From: Mucilaginibacter jinjuensis
GTDB lineage: Bacteria > Bacteroidota > Bacteroidia > Sphingobacteriales > Sphingobacteriaceae
Assembly: GCF_028596025.1 (NCBI RefSeq)
Contig: NZ_CP117167.1
Span: 5,704,001 to 5,768,000 of the forward strand
Direction of reading: 5' to 3'
DNA length: 64,000 nucleotides
Part shown: one piece after another, positions 1 through 7,099 of the stretch
How positions within the stretch are numbered: position 1 is the stretch's first letter
How the letters are laid out: every line of letters begins with the position of its first letter
Position numbers and translations under genes: made by a program
The notes under the pieces: model-generated
Told to the model about the DNA's origin: nothing
Databases searched by the model: none
What the model saw: the letters and a program-made list of their open reading frames with translations, nothing else

Positions 1-252
1 AAAACCAAAGTGCCGGGTTATGGCCTTGGCGATGAGAATGTAAAGATTGCCAAGTTTGATAAAGATAACAGCCCATACCTGTTTAAAAGCTATTTGACCG
101 TTTATACGCTTGATGGTAATACACCTAAGTTTAAAGCCTACACGCATGATTTTTATATTTCGCAAATTACCAGATCATCCGTTGCCCCCGAAAGTTTCGA
201 AGCATTTCGGGGTGGCCGGGGCGACTACTTTATTACTTCGACCGGCAATTAA
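1..252 (+). CDS. C-terminal end of an unrecognised protein (5' end outside the window)
   Basis: The reading frame is open from the first base (AAA ACC AAA, then a GTG at position 10) and ends at TAA 250-252, so only about the last 83 residues are visible. I do not recognise the family. The tail is rich in Tyr, Phe and Thr, with short alternating hydrophobic stretches compatible with beta structure, and it ends in ITSTGN. There is no membrane segment in the visible part. A strong intrinsic terminator follows 10 bases after the stop, so this is probably the last gene of its transcript. Confidence 0.6.
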   Translation, partial: KTKVPGYGLGDENVKIAKFDKDNSPYLFKSYLTVYTLDGNTPKFKAYTHDFYISQITRSSVAPESFEAFRGGRGDYFITSTGN

Positions 253-261
253 CTAAAAACT

Positions 262-295
262 AAAAAGCCTTTCAGATTTCTCTGAAAGGCTTTTT
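262..295 (+). terminator. Intrinsic terminator of the first gene
   Basis: A 15-bp perfect stem (262-276 with 281-295) with loop TTTC ends in a T run. Because the 5' arm starts with an A run, it can also work on the minus strand. The same stem core (AAGCCTTTCAGA) recurs at 1021-1052. Confidence 0.9.
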
Positions 296-367
296 CAAAA
301 GTGGGATATTTTGAACCCTATTGAAAATCATATAACCGACTAAGGTCCAAAAATTACCTACTATAAA

Positions 368-640
368 TTATTCGCCAGATGTAGCAACCACGCTACCCTT
401 AGCATCCTGGCCAAGTACGTGCTTGCGTATAAAATCAATATTTGATGGTGGCAGTTCTGGTCCAGAGGTTTGTATCAACGAACCATCCTGTTGTATTTCA
501 AGGTCTGCATTAATGTTATTGTCAATATGCAGGTGTAAAATATTGCCCTCTTTCTCTACTGTGCATTCTAATTCGCGCTCAGAGTAATTCATGGAAAACT
601 TCTGTATTCCATCAGGCGTGTTATTTGTGTTATCAGTCAT
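368..640 (-). CDS. Small acidic protein of unknown function, 90 aa
   Basis: The product is an unrecognised soluble protein of 90 residues. I chose the ATG at 640 (protein start MTDNTNN). The frame stays open further upstream, but those residues (with a Cys/Phe/Ile-rich stretch) look like translated AT-rich spacer. The N-terminal ten residues are Asn/Thr-rich, the middle (about 15-60) alternates polar and hydrophobic residues as in a small beta sheet, and the tail contains GPELPPSNIDFIRKHVLG. There are no signal peptide, membrane segment or cysteine pairs. The gene is single, on the minus strand, facing away from the tRNA-Val gene. Confidence 0.55.
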   Translation of the reverse strand: MTDNTNNTPDGIQKFSMNYSERELECTVEKEGNILHLHIDNNINADLEIQQDGSLIQTSGPELPPSNIDFIRKHVLGQDAKGSVVATSGE

Positions 641-765
641 AGTGTTGATGTTTATCTGAATAACACTAATAATGTGCCGATGTTTTATTTGTGCAATACT
701 AAAGCAGAATAAATAACAGCAAATCAACACATTAAAATACCGTTAAATAAAAATGAAATTTTATT

Positions 766-795
766 TTGAATAATAAATCAAGGCTCCTATATTTG
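766..795 (+). promoter_or_regulatory. Bacteroidota-type promoter of tRNA-Val
   Basis: TTG at 766-768, a 19-bp spacer, then TATATTTG at 788-795. This is a full match to the Bacteroidota sigma-A consensus (TTG, 17-23 bp, TAnnTTTG), ending 11 bases before the mature tRNA. Confidence 0.85.
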
Positions 796-806
796 CAGTC
801 CCAAAA

Positions 807-881
807 GGGAGCTTAGCTCAGCTGGTTCAGAGCATCTGCCTTACAAGCAGAGGGTCACTGGTTCGAACCCAGTAGTTCCCA
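807..881 (+). tRNA. tRNA-Val (anticodon TAC)
   Basis: The sequence folds as a full cloverleaf. The acceptor stem is GGGAGCT with AGTTCCC (one G-T pair), the D arm contains AGCTCAG...GAGC, the anticodon stem TCTGC/GCAGA holds loop CTTACAA with anticodon TAC, and the T arm ACTGG-TTCGAAC-CCAGT is intact. The discriminator base is A at 881; CCA is not encoded. It reads GUA (and by wobble other GUN) valine codons. A consensus promoter lies 11 bases upstream and a terminator 3 bases downstream. Confidence 0.97.
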
Positions 882-883
882 CG

Positions 884-913
884 AAAGTCTAACAGAAATG
901 TTAGGCTTTTTTG
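884..913 (+). terminator. Intrinsic terminator of tRNA-Val
   Basis: An 11-bp stem (884-894 with 899-909, one T-G pair), loop GAAA, followed by a T run. Confidence 0.85.
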
Positions 914-926
914 GTTTAAGATATTT

Positions 927-1012
927 TTAGCTCAGCTGTTCAGAGCATCCCGATTTTACATCGGGAGTGGTCACTGTCCCGATAGCTATCGGGACGAACC
1001 CAGTAGTTCCCA
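927..1012 (+). pseudogene. Decayed tRNA-Val copy interrupted by an 18-bp palindrome
   Basis: From 927 the sequence follows the functional tRNA-Val at 807-881: TTAGCTCAGCTG, CAGAGCAT, GTCACTG, GAACCCAGTAGTTCCCA. The 5' acceptor strand is gone (AT-rich bases replace GGGAGC), the D loop has lost a base, the anticodon stem has become CCCGA/TCGGG around a TTTTACA loop, and in the T arm GTTC is replaced by an insertion built on TCCCGATAGCTATCGGGA. It cannot fold as a tRNA. It probably arose as a tandem duplicate of the tRNA unit together with its terminator, which reappears at 1021-1052. Confidence 0.75.
977..994. repeat. Perfect 18-bp palindrome inside the tRNA remnant
   Basis: TCCCGATAGCTATCGGGA is its own reverse complement. 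It sits exactly where the T-loop of the tRNA copy should be and looks like an inserted dispersed palindrome. No second exact copy is seen in this window. Confidence 0.7.
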
Positions 1013-1020
1013 CTTTTGAG

Positions 1021-1052
1021 AAAGCCTTTCAGAGAAATCTGAGAGGCTTTTT
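1021..1052. terminator. Terminator-like hairpin between the tRNA remnant and recO
   Basis: AAAGCCTTTCAGA, loop GAAA, TCTGAGAGGCTTT, then a T run. It is close to the hairpin at 262-295. It lies 8 bases beyond the recO stop codon (minus strand), so it may terminate both strands. Confidence 0.8.
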
Positions 1053-1060
1053 ATTTATAA

Positions 1061-1786
1061 TCAGCTCAGCACCTCTTCCAATATCTCGGCCGAACGGATA
1101 TTGCCAAAGCCTTCTACATGCTGGGCATAATAATCCATTAGTTTATTGATCAAATACCTTCGCTCATCGTTCGAGAGTTTGAGTTCATGCATATCATCAT
1201 AGCCATATTTTAAAAGTTCACTGAAATGCTGCGTATGCGGTTGCGACAGATATTGCCTGCCTTCGGGCTTGTAACGGATAAACACACCGTCTTTCATGTC
1301 GAAATAATCGCAATCTATTGTATTAGTATCGTCCGGGTAGAAACCAAGGTAACGGGTTAGGCCAATCAGGAATACAAGATGAAAGTTCACCAACTGACTT
1401 GAGCGGTGATCCAACCATTCGATAGAATGAAATATATAATCGAACAACTGCTCATCGGGCGATTGCATTTTCACCGACTTATATACCACTTCATTCAAAA
1501 ACATTACCATACTGCTTTTCACCACATCATAAGGGATGCTTTGCAGAACGGGCACACTCTTTAATTCTTTAATGCGCTGCACCGTATCGTATCCTTTATG
1601 ATAAACTACCATATCCAACAGGTGCAGGGGCTGCAGCATATTGCGCGATATTTTAGCCTTTGGCTTTTTAATACCGTTGATAATGTATGATTGCATACCG
1701 AATTTTTCGGTAAACATCTGTACAATTACGCTGCTCTCCTGGTAGTCGGTCACCTTAAAAACTATTCCGCGGGTTTTGTGCAGCAT
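1061..1786 (-). CDS. recO: DNA repair protein RecO
   Basis: RecO, 241 aa, normal length for the family. It acts in the RecFOR pathway: it binds single-stranded DNA and SSB and helps load RecA at gaps. The N-terminal OB-fold is visible in about residues 1-80 (MLHKTRGIVFKVTDYQESS, then the strand pattern IVQMFTEKFGMQSYIINGIKK with the basic KKPKAKISRN typical of Bacteroidota RecO). The rest is the helical RecO C-terminal domain. No zinc cysteines are present, as is common for this phylum. It is the second gene of a dgkA-recO pair with a 3-bp gap, so the two are probably co-transcribed. Confidence 0.93.
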   Translation of the reverse strand: MLHKTRGIVFKVTDYQESSVIVQMFTEKFGMQSYIINGIKKPKAKISRNMLQPLHLLDMVVYHKGYDTVQRIKELKSVPVLQSIPYDVVKSSMVMFLNEVVYKSVKMQSPDEQLFDYIFHSIEWLDHRSSQLVNFHLVFLIGLTRYLGFYPDDTNTIDCDYFDMKDGVFIRYKPEGRQYLSQPHTQHFSELLKYGYDDMHELKLSNDERRYLINKLMDYYAQHVEGFGNIRSAEILEEVLS

Positions 1787-1789
1787 GGG

Positions 1790-2152
1790 TTAAAACTTGG
1801 GGATAAAAATAATAGCACCTACAATGGCCGCAAAAATAGCGGTGATTAAAACAGCTGCTGCCGAAACATCCTTAATATGTCCGGCCTTTTCATTGTAACC
1901 CGGCGAAACCAGGTCGACCAGGATTTCGATAGCCGTATTTAGCAACTCTGTAGTTAATACCGATGCAATGCAGGCCACAATCCAGCACCACTCGGCAGTT
2001 GAGATATGAAGATAAAGGCCTAATCCAATTGCCACAATCATCGCTAATAGGTGAACCCTGAAATTAAGCTGGGTTCGCGAAGCATACGCTACACCCTTAA
2101 AAGCATATCCAAAACCTTTAATTAATTTCTTCATCAACCCAAAAGTACGCAT
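1790..2152 (-). CDS. dgkA: Diacylglycerol kinase family protein (undecaprenol/diacylglycerol kinase, DgkA type)
   Basis: A 120-residue integral membrane lipid kinase of the prokaryotic DAGK family. It phosphorylates diacylglycerol or undecaprenol in the inner membrane, recycling lipid carriers. The sequence shows the amphipathic N-terminus (KGFGYAFKGVAYASRTQLNFRVHL), three membrane helices (about 30-50, 52-75, 95-118) and the family signature around residues 66-90, ELLNTAIEILVDLVSP followed by AGHIKDVSAAAVLI. In enterobacterial DgkA the catalytic Glu lies in the NTAIE motif, which is intact here. I favour undecaprenol kinase activity from phylum distribution, but the substrate cannot be read from the sequence. 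The gene precedes recO by 3 bp. Confidence 0.88.
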   Translation of the reverse strand: MRTFGLMKKLIKGFGYAFKGVAYASRTQLNFRVHLLAMIVAIGLGLYLHISTAEWCWIVACIASVLTTELLNTAIEILVDLVSPGYNEKAGHIKDVSAAAVLITAIFAAIVGAIIFIPKF

Positions 2153-2263
2153 TCTTACTTACTGACAACAGATAACCGATAACAGACAACTATCGCCAAC
2201 AACCCTCTATGCCAATGCTTTGTCACATTATCGTTCAGCAAATACCCACGTTGAATATTTTTG

Positions 2264-2271
2264 TAGTTTTG
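2264..2271 (+). promoter_or_regulatory. Probable -7 element for the MMPL transporter gene
   Basis: TAGTTTTG matches TAnnTTTG and lies 32 bases before the ATG at 2304. No well-spaced TTG is seen upstream, so this is a partial match only. Confidence 0.5.
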
Positions 2272-2303
2272 CCGACTCATTGTTCATTAGTATTTTATAA
2301 AGC

Positions 2304-4667
2304 ATGATCTGGAAAAAGATTGCTGATCTCATCCTCAAAAACCGTTTAGCGGTTATCATTATAGTTGCCCTGTTAAGTACATTTATGGGCTGGAAAGCCA
2401 GCCAGGTTAAACTGACTTATAACGCAGGCAAAGTTTTACCGGTTACCGATTCTGCATACATCAGGTTCAAACAATTTCAAAGCAAATTTGGCCAGGATGG
2501 TACAGCTCTGGTTTTGGGTATTAAAGCTGACAACCTTTTCCAGAAAGATATTTTTAATGATTGGTACCAACTGGGTAACAACATCCAGCATTTTAAAGGT
2601 ATTACAGCTGTTATATCATACGCCAACATTTATAACCTTAAAAAAGACACTGTTCAGCATCGTTTTGTGTTGAAGCCGCTGATTACCCACAAATTAACCT
2701 CAGATCAGGAAGTTGACAGTGTGCGCAAACAAATTTTAGGCTTACCATTTTACGATGGCCTGGTTTTAAGCGAAGACCATAAGTCTACCTTAATGGCTAT
2801 CTCTTTCGATAACAAAACAGTTAACTCGCCTGCCCGTATTCCGGTTATTAACGAGATTATGCGCCAGGCTAAAGCCTTTGGCGACAAGCATAATATACAG
2901 GTACATGCATCTGGCTTACCACTGATTCGCACTGTGGTGAGTGATTTGGTTTCGCATGAATTTGCTTTGTTCCTGGGTTTATCTTTGTTGATTACAGCCA
3001 TCATTCTTTTGCTGTTTTTCCGCACAGGTTATGCGGTTATATTCCCGGTATTCGTGGTGATATTGGGTGTGCTTTGGAGCCTGGGTTTGCTGGTATTAAA
3101 CCACTTTAACATCACTCTGCTTACCGGCATCATCCCGCCGTTGGTGGTGGTTATTGGTATCCCAAACAGTATTTTCATCCTCAATAAATACTACCACGAG
3201 TTTGGCGTTACCGGCGATAAAATGAAATCGTTGTACATCGTTATTGAGAAAGTGGGTATCACAACTTTCATCGCCAATGTTACTACTGCTATTGGCTTTG
3301 GCGTATTATGCTTTACCAACAGCCAGATTCTGATGGAGTTTGGTTTGGTGGCTTCACTCAGCATTATGGCAACATTTGCTTTAAGTTTGGTGTTAATTCC
3401 GGTTATTTTCAGCTATCTGCCTAATCCTAAACCACGCCAAAGCGGTATTAAGGATCAAAAGTTTATTCAGTACTTTTTATCGAAAACAGATTACATTGTT
3501 CAACATTCGCGCCCTGCTATTTATATAGGTACCGCAGCATTAGTGGTGGTATGTTTATATGGCATGAGCCGCATTAATGTAAATGGATATATTGTTGATG
3601 ATTTGCCTAAAAGCAGCTCGATACTAAGCGATCTGCGTTTCTTCGAAAGCAGCTTTAAAGGTGTGCTTCCGCTGGAAGTTAGTGTTGAGTCGAAACATAA
3701 AAATGGATTGATGAACCTGGCTACCATGCGCAAGATAGAGAAGTTGGAAACACTGATCTCGTCATACCCAGAATTCAGCAAATCATTATCGCTAATCCAG
3801 GTGCTTAAATTTAGTACCCAGGGCTTTTATGGCGGCAATCCCGAATTTTACCGTTTGCCTGATGGACTGGAGCAAAACTTTATTTTAAGCTATGCTGCAA
3901 ACTCTGGTAAAAACGGCATCAATGCTGGTGGTGCGCTGAAAAACTATATCGACAGCACCAAACAAACTACCCGCATTAGCTTTCAGATGGTGGATGCTGG
4001 TTCTAAAAAACTGAACAGCATTTTTACTGAGCTACAGCCACGTATCGATTCTATTTTCAATCCTAAAAACTTTCACGTAGAACTAACAGGCTCGAGCGTG
4101 ATTTTTGTAAAGGGCAATAACTACCTCATTAAAAACCTTTACGAGAGTTTAGCTTTAGCTATTTTCCTGATCGGTATTATCATGTGGATCTTGTTCCGTG
4201 GCCTTAAAATGGTATTGATCTCCTTGTTGCCGAATATTATTCCGCTGATTATTACAGCTGGCATTATGGGCTTCTTCGGCATTCCGTTAAAGCCATCTAC
4301 TATTTTGATCTTTAGCATTGCGATGGGCATTTCATCCGATCAAACGATATATTTCTTAACCCGCTACCGCCAGGAAATCCGTAACAGCAACAAAAGCATT
4401 TCGCAGGTGGTATCTGACACGATAAAGGAAACCGGCATCAGTATGATCTACATTGCAACGGTGTTGTTCTTCGGTTTCGGAATTTTTGCTGCATCTACTT
4501 TTGGCGGTACTGTGGCATTGGGTATTTTATTGTCGATAACTTTGCTTATCGCCATGATCACAAACCTTACTTTACTACCGGCTTTTTTACTTAGTTTAGA
4601 GAAACGCAATAAAAAGGCAGAAGCCATTACAGAGCCGCTTGCCGATATGGAAGCGCCTGTTTTGTAA
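2304..4667 (+). CDS. MMPL/RND-superfamily exporter (SSD-like transporter)
   Basis: A 787-residue membrane protein with the duplicated RND plan: one membrane helix at about 12-30, a periplasmic domain to about 215, five helices to about 375, then a second helix at about 405-422, second periplasmic domain to about 610 and five more helices to about 770. GIPNSIFILNKYYHEF in the first half and GISSDQTIYFLTRYRQE in the second are the conserved cytoplasm-facing motifs of MMPL and sterol-sensing-domain proteins. It lacks the large docking domains of drug-efflux pumps, so it probably moves lipids, hopanoids or other hydrophobic molecules without TolC. It stands alone with its own promoter; the next gene begins 45 bp downstream. 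Confidence 0.88.
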   Translation: MIWKKIADLILKNRLAVIIIVALLSTFMGWKASQVKLTYNAGKVLPVTDSAYIRFKQFQSKFGQDGTALVLGIKADNLFQKDIFNDWYQLGNNIQHFKGITAVISYANIYNLKKDTVQHRFVLKPLITHKLTSDQEVDSVRKQILGLPFYDGLVLSEDHKSTLMAISFDNKTVNSPARIPVINEIMRQAKAFGDKHNIQVHASGLPLIRTVVSDLVSHEFALFLGLSLLITAIILLLFFRTGYAVIFPVFVVILGVLWSLGLLVLNHFNITLLTGIIPPLVVVIGIPNSIFILNKYYHEFGVTGDKMKSLYIVIEKVGITTFIANVTTAIGFGVLCFTNSQILMEFGLVASLSIMATFALSLVLIPVIFSYLPNPKPRQSGIKDQKFIQYFLSKTDYIVQHSRPAIYIGTAALVVVCLYGMSRINVNGYIVDDLPKSSSILSDLRFFESSFKGVLPLEVSVESKHKNGLMNLATMRKIEKLETLISSYPEFSKSLSLIQVLKFSTQGFYGGNPEFYRLPDGLEQNFILSYAANSGKNGINAGGALKNYIDSTKQTTRISFQMVDAGSKKLNSIFTELQPRIDSIFNPKNFHVELTGSSVIFVKGNNYLIKNLYESLALAIFLIGIIMWILFRGLKMVLISLLPNIIPLIITAGIMGFFGIPLKPSTILIFSIAMGISSDQTIYFLTRYRQEIRNSNKSISQVVSDTIKETGISMIYIATVLFFGFGIFAASTFGGTVALGILLSITLLIAMITNLTLLPAFLLSLEKRNKKAEAITEPLADMEAPVL

Positions 4668-4712
4668 ACAAGGCCCTAAGTTTGTTGTTATTGCGTTAGA
4701 TTTTATCAACCT

Positions 4713-5489
4713 ATGGACTTAAAACTAAGCAATAAAATAGCCATTGTACTGGCCGCAAGTAAAGGGCTGGGCAAAGCCATTGCCACTATCCTGGCAGATG
4801 AAGGCGCAACCGTAATCATCAGTTCGCGCAGCCAGGAACAATTGGATGCCACTGCCGAAGAAATTAAAAAAGAGACCCGCAGAAGCGTAACGGCCATAGC
4901 TGCCGATGTATCTAACCCGGCAGCTATTGAATCGCTCATTAAACAAGTTGCTGATAAATTCGGCGCAATAGATATCCTCATTAACAACACCGGCGGCCCA
5001 CCATTTGACAAATTCGAAAACTTTGACGATGCTGCATGGAAAAAAGCCTTTGATGATATTTTGCTGGCCTTTGCACGTAATAGCAGACTGGCACTACCCT
5101 ATCTCAAAAAATCAGACAGCGGGCGGATTATCAATATTGTAAGCGGTTCGGTTAAGGCTGTGCTCGAAAATTCGGTACTTTCAACTGCTATGCGTATGGG
5201 CGTGGTTGGCATGGCCAAAATGATGGCCGATGAATTTGGGCCTTACAACATCACTGTAAACAACGTTGCTCCCGGCTTTATTTTAACCGATAGAATTAAG
5301 CATACCATCCCCGAAGGCAAAGACCCGGATCAGGCCATTAAAGAGAAAGCAAAGAATATTCCGCTCGGCCGTATTGGTCAGCCCGAGGAGTTTGCTGCGG
5401 CTGTGGCGTTTTTGGCATCAGAGCAGGCATCATACATCAGCGGCGTAACTTTACAGGTTGATGGAGGTGGAAGCAGGGCGATATATTAA
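4713..5489 (+). CDS. SDR-family oxidoreductase-like protein without the catalytic Tyr/Lys
   Basis: 258 aa with the Rossmann fold of short-chain dehydrogenases/reductases. The nucleotide-binding glycine motif is altered to VLAASKGLGKAIA (residues about 12-24) and the second motif is INNTGGPP, which is characteristic of the FabG-like subgroup lacking a perfect active site. At the place of the YxxxK signature the sequence runs ENSVLSTAMRMGVVG, so both Tyr and Lys are replaced, while the preceding Ser (IVSGS) remains. The C-terminus (ASYISGVTLQVDGGGSRAIY) is normal. It is annotated in such genomes as 3-oxoacyl-ACP reductase, but its chemistry is uncertain. It follows the MMPL gene on the same strand. 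Confidence 0.85.
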   Translation: MDLKLSNKIAIVLAASKGLGKAIATILADEGATVIISSRSQEQLDATAEEIKKETRRSVTAIAADVSNPAAIESLIKQVADKFGAIDILINNTGGPPFDKFENFDDAAWKKAFDDILLAFARNSRLALPYLKKSDSGRIINIVSGSVKAVLENSVLSTAMRMGVVGMAKMMADEFGPYNITVNNVAPGFILTDRIKHTIPEGKDPDQAIKEKAKNIPLGRIGQPEEFAAAVAFLASEQASYISGVTLQVDGGGSRAIY

Positions 5490-5498
5490 GCCCTCTTA

Positions 5499-5610
5499 GA
5501 ATCATGAACACTGAATGTTGAATATCGAATAATGAAGGAGCTCATTTTATTATTCGATATTCATCACACTTCATGATTCAACATTCGATATTCATTATTC
5601 GATATTCGTA
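5499..5610. repeat. Intergenic palindromic repeat built from TTCGATATTCA units
   Basis: The spacer contains GAATATCGAATAATGAA (5520-5536) and its exact reverse complement TTCATTATTCGATATTC (5591-5607), with further TTCGATATTC copies at about 5553 and 5584 and matching halves of GAATCATGAA/TTCATGATTC. The whole can form a long imperfect hairpin. It probably acts as a terminator region or is a dispersed REP-like element. Confidence 0.75.
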
Positions 5611-5625
5611 GAGTATATTAGTACT

Positions 5626-6165
5626 ATGCGTGTCGACAACAATCTTTCTAAAATAAAAAGACTGCTTGCTGTATACAATATGGCGCTCAATGTAATCTGG
5701 TCGGCATTGGCATTTGTACCTGTATTTTGCTTTTGCTATACATTGCTTGCGGGTAACCTGCTTTATACTTTTATGCTTATCGGTATTGTGCCAATCTTTC
5801 TGCCGAATGCATTTTTCAATAAAATTCAGTTAGGTAGCACGCCGGTTATTTACAAGAAACTGGGTGTAATATCAGTTAATAAACTGGCGCAGAATGGGGG
5901 TTTTGTTAATAAGCTCATCAGAAGAAAGTATCCGCAATATAAAGCTGTACTCTATCAACGTTCTTCTATCAACAAGCTACTGGCGCAAACTTATATCAAC
6001 GAGAAATTCCATTACAGCATGCTGGTGTTTTTTGCTTTGCTTATGGTTTATGCTTTAATAAAAGCCTACAGGGGCTGGGCTGCCGCGTTGTTTATTATCA
6101 ACATAGCTTATAATGTTTATCCCATTCTGTTACAACAATACATCCGCCTTAAACTTAAAGCGTAG
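5626..6165 (+). CDS. Membrane protein of uncertain family (possibly CrtO-like acyltransferase fold)
   Basis: 179 aa with hydrophobic helices at about 20-42, 44-64, 128-148 and 150-170 and a basic middle section. The stretch YKKLGVISVNKLAQNGGF followed by NKLIRRKYPQYK, and the end YNVYPILLQQYIRLKL, remind me of glycosyl-4,4'-diaponeurosporenoate acyltransferase (CrtO)-type membrane proteins, which share a YN...LLQ-x-YNR-like end. That resemblance is from memory and weak; treat the function as unknown. No carotenoid genes are nearby. The ATG at 5626 follows the palindromic repeat by 15 bases. Confidence 0.6.
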   Translation: MRVDNNLSKIKRLLAVYNMALNVIWSALAFVPVFCFCYTLLAGNLLYTFMLIGIVPIFLPNAFFNKIQLGSTPVIYKKLGVISVNKLAQNGGFVNKLIRRKYPQYKAVLYQRSSINKLLAQTYINEKFHYSMLVFFALLMVYALIKAYRGWAAALFIINIAYNVYPILLQQYIRLKLKA

Positions 6166-6216
6166 CAATATTTATTTGCAGAAATCTCTGTCAATGGCTA
6201 CCTTGCCAACGTAAAT

Positions 6217-6336
6217 ATGAAACAGCACAATAATAGTTTATCAATAATTACTGCCATGCCAGCTTTTGTTCGGCCTGTTGCAAGCATTATTGTAATTATT
6301 ATTACTGTCATTTACAACAAATGGAGGGTGTTATAA
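6217..6336 (+). CDS. Ile/Val-rich leader peptide of an ilv attenuator, 39 aa
   Basis: ATG at 6217, stop TAA 6334-6336. The 39-residue peptide has a polar start (MKQHNNSLS) and a control region SIIVIIITVI encoded at 6283-6312, with eight Ile/Val codons in ten, then YNKWRVL. A short ORF with such a run immediately before a terminator and a branched-chain amino acid gene is the hallmark of ribosome-mediated attenuation, as in the enterobacterial ilvGMEDA and ilvBN leaders. The peptide itself probably has no function; its translation speed senses charged tRNA-Ile and tRNA-Val. Confidence 0.85.
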   Translation: MKQHNNSLSIITAMPAFVRPVASIIVIIITVIYNKWRVL

Positions 6337-6390
6337 CTATATAAAATCAACGATATAGAAAAAGCCCTCCGAAACCCGGAGGGCTTTTTT
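6323..6390 (+). promoter_or_regulatory. ilv transcription attenuator: antiterminator plus Rho-independent terminator
   Basis: The terminator is AAAGCCCTCCG (6361-6371) pairing with CGGAGGGCTTT (6377-6387), followed by nine or more T. The antiterminator is GGAGGG (6323-6328, inside the Trp-Arg-Val codons at the end of the leader) pairing with CCCTCC (6365-6370), reinforced by CTATAT (6337-6342) with ATATAG (6353-6358). A ribosome stalled at the Ile/Val codons leaves GGAGGG free to capture CCCTCC and blocks the terminator; a ribosome that reaches the stop codon covers GGAGGG and lets it form. The ilvN-like gene starts 25 bases after the T run. Confidence 0.88.
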
Positions 6391-6414
6391 TTTGATCAAA
6401 AAACCAATCAAAAC

Positions 6415-6981
6415 ATGAAAGCACGAACGATAACGGGTACACCAAACATCATTACCATTTATGCCGATGATAAAAAAGGGTTACTTGCACTAATCCTCAA
6501 CATTTTTAACAAACGCGACTACAGCCTGGGCTGTTTAAACGTTTCGCGTACCGATATTCAGGATATTATTCTGATTACGGTTGAAGTTAGTATCCCCGAC
6601 AATGAGCTTAAAACCATTTTACGCAAAATTGAAAACATTATCGAGGTGTACCGCGCACTGGCCTGGGATGCCCAAACTGTAAGCTTAAATAAGATTGGTT
6701 TTTATCGTGTTTCATTACAGCTGCTTGGCGATAGTTTGTGGGCTTTACTGCAAAAGCAAGGCGCAACGATCACCAAGATCTTTGATGAATCGCTGATGAT
6801 CCAAAAAATCGGCACTGATGAGAGTTTAACTGATTTGTATAATCAGCTGGATGGTAAACACCTGCTCGGTTTCTGCAAAAGCGCTCTCATTGCCGAGCAG
6901 AGCATGCTGCAGCTCGATCAGTTTTTTAGTCAGCCTGATGAAACGCTGTTGGCTAATGATTTAGCCTGTGTGCCCTGCTAA
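6415..6981 (+). CDS. ilvN: Acetolactate synthase small subunit-like ACT-domain protein
   Basis: 188 aa. An N-terminal ACT domain (about 10-80: PNIITIYADDKKGLLALILNIF, then the conserved LNVSRTD and ILITVEVS) is followed by an ALS small-subunit C-terminal domain of about 85 residues. IlvN/IlvH subunits bind Val/Leu and confer feedback inhibition on acetohydroxyacid synthase, the first common step of branched-chain amino acid synthesis. Here it is not next to ilvB, ilvC or ilvD as it usually is, but it sits directly behind an Ile/Val attenuator, so the regulation supports the assignment. The unusual position suggests a second copy or a relocated gene. A tRNA-synthetase gene for Ile follows. Confidence 0.82.
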   Translation: MKARTITGTPNIITIYADDKKGLLALILNIFNKRDYSLGCLNVSRTDIQDIILITVEVSIPDNELKTILRKIENIIEVYRALAWDAQTVSLNKIGFYRVSLQLLGDSLWALLQKQGATITKIFDESLMIQKIGTDESLTDLYNQLDGKHLLGFCKSALIAEQSMLQLDQFFSQPDETLLANDLACVPC

Positions 6982-7010
6982 TTTATTAATAGAAACATAA
7001 CATACAGAAT

Positions 7011-7050
7011 GCCCCGCTTTATAGGGAATTAGGCGGGGTAATTCCTTTTT
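7011..7050 (+). terminator. Probable terminator after the ilvN-like gene
   Basis: GCCCCGC (7011-7017) pairs with GCGGGGT (7033-7039) around a 15-base loop, followed by ATTCCTTTTTAA. It is weaker than most terminators here but is placed correctly between ilvN and the ileS promoter. Confidence 0.55.
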
Positions 7051-7065
7051 AATATATAATTTCCG

Positions 7066-7073
7066 TATTTTTG
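7066..7073 (+). promoter_or_regulatory. -7 element of the ileS promoter
   Basis: TATTTTTG followed by CACC is a perfect TAnnTTTG element 26 bases before the ileS ATG. The expected TTG about 19 bases upstream is not evident (the region reads CCTTTTTAA). Confidence 0.7.
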
Positions 7074-7099
7074 CACCTCTTAAAATTGAGGCGAACACA

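Noticed and set aside
967..1149. A 60-codon plus-strand ORF across the tRNA remnant and terminator
   Set aside because: It runs through a decayed tRNA, a palindrome and a terminator and lies partly antisense to recO.
7011..7050. T-box or second attenuator in front of ileS
   Set aside because: A T-box needs the conserved AGGGTGG-type antiterminator bulge and long stem I; only a small hairpin and a consensus promoter are present. A terminator for the ilvN-like gene is simpler.
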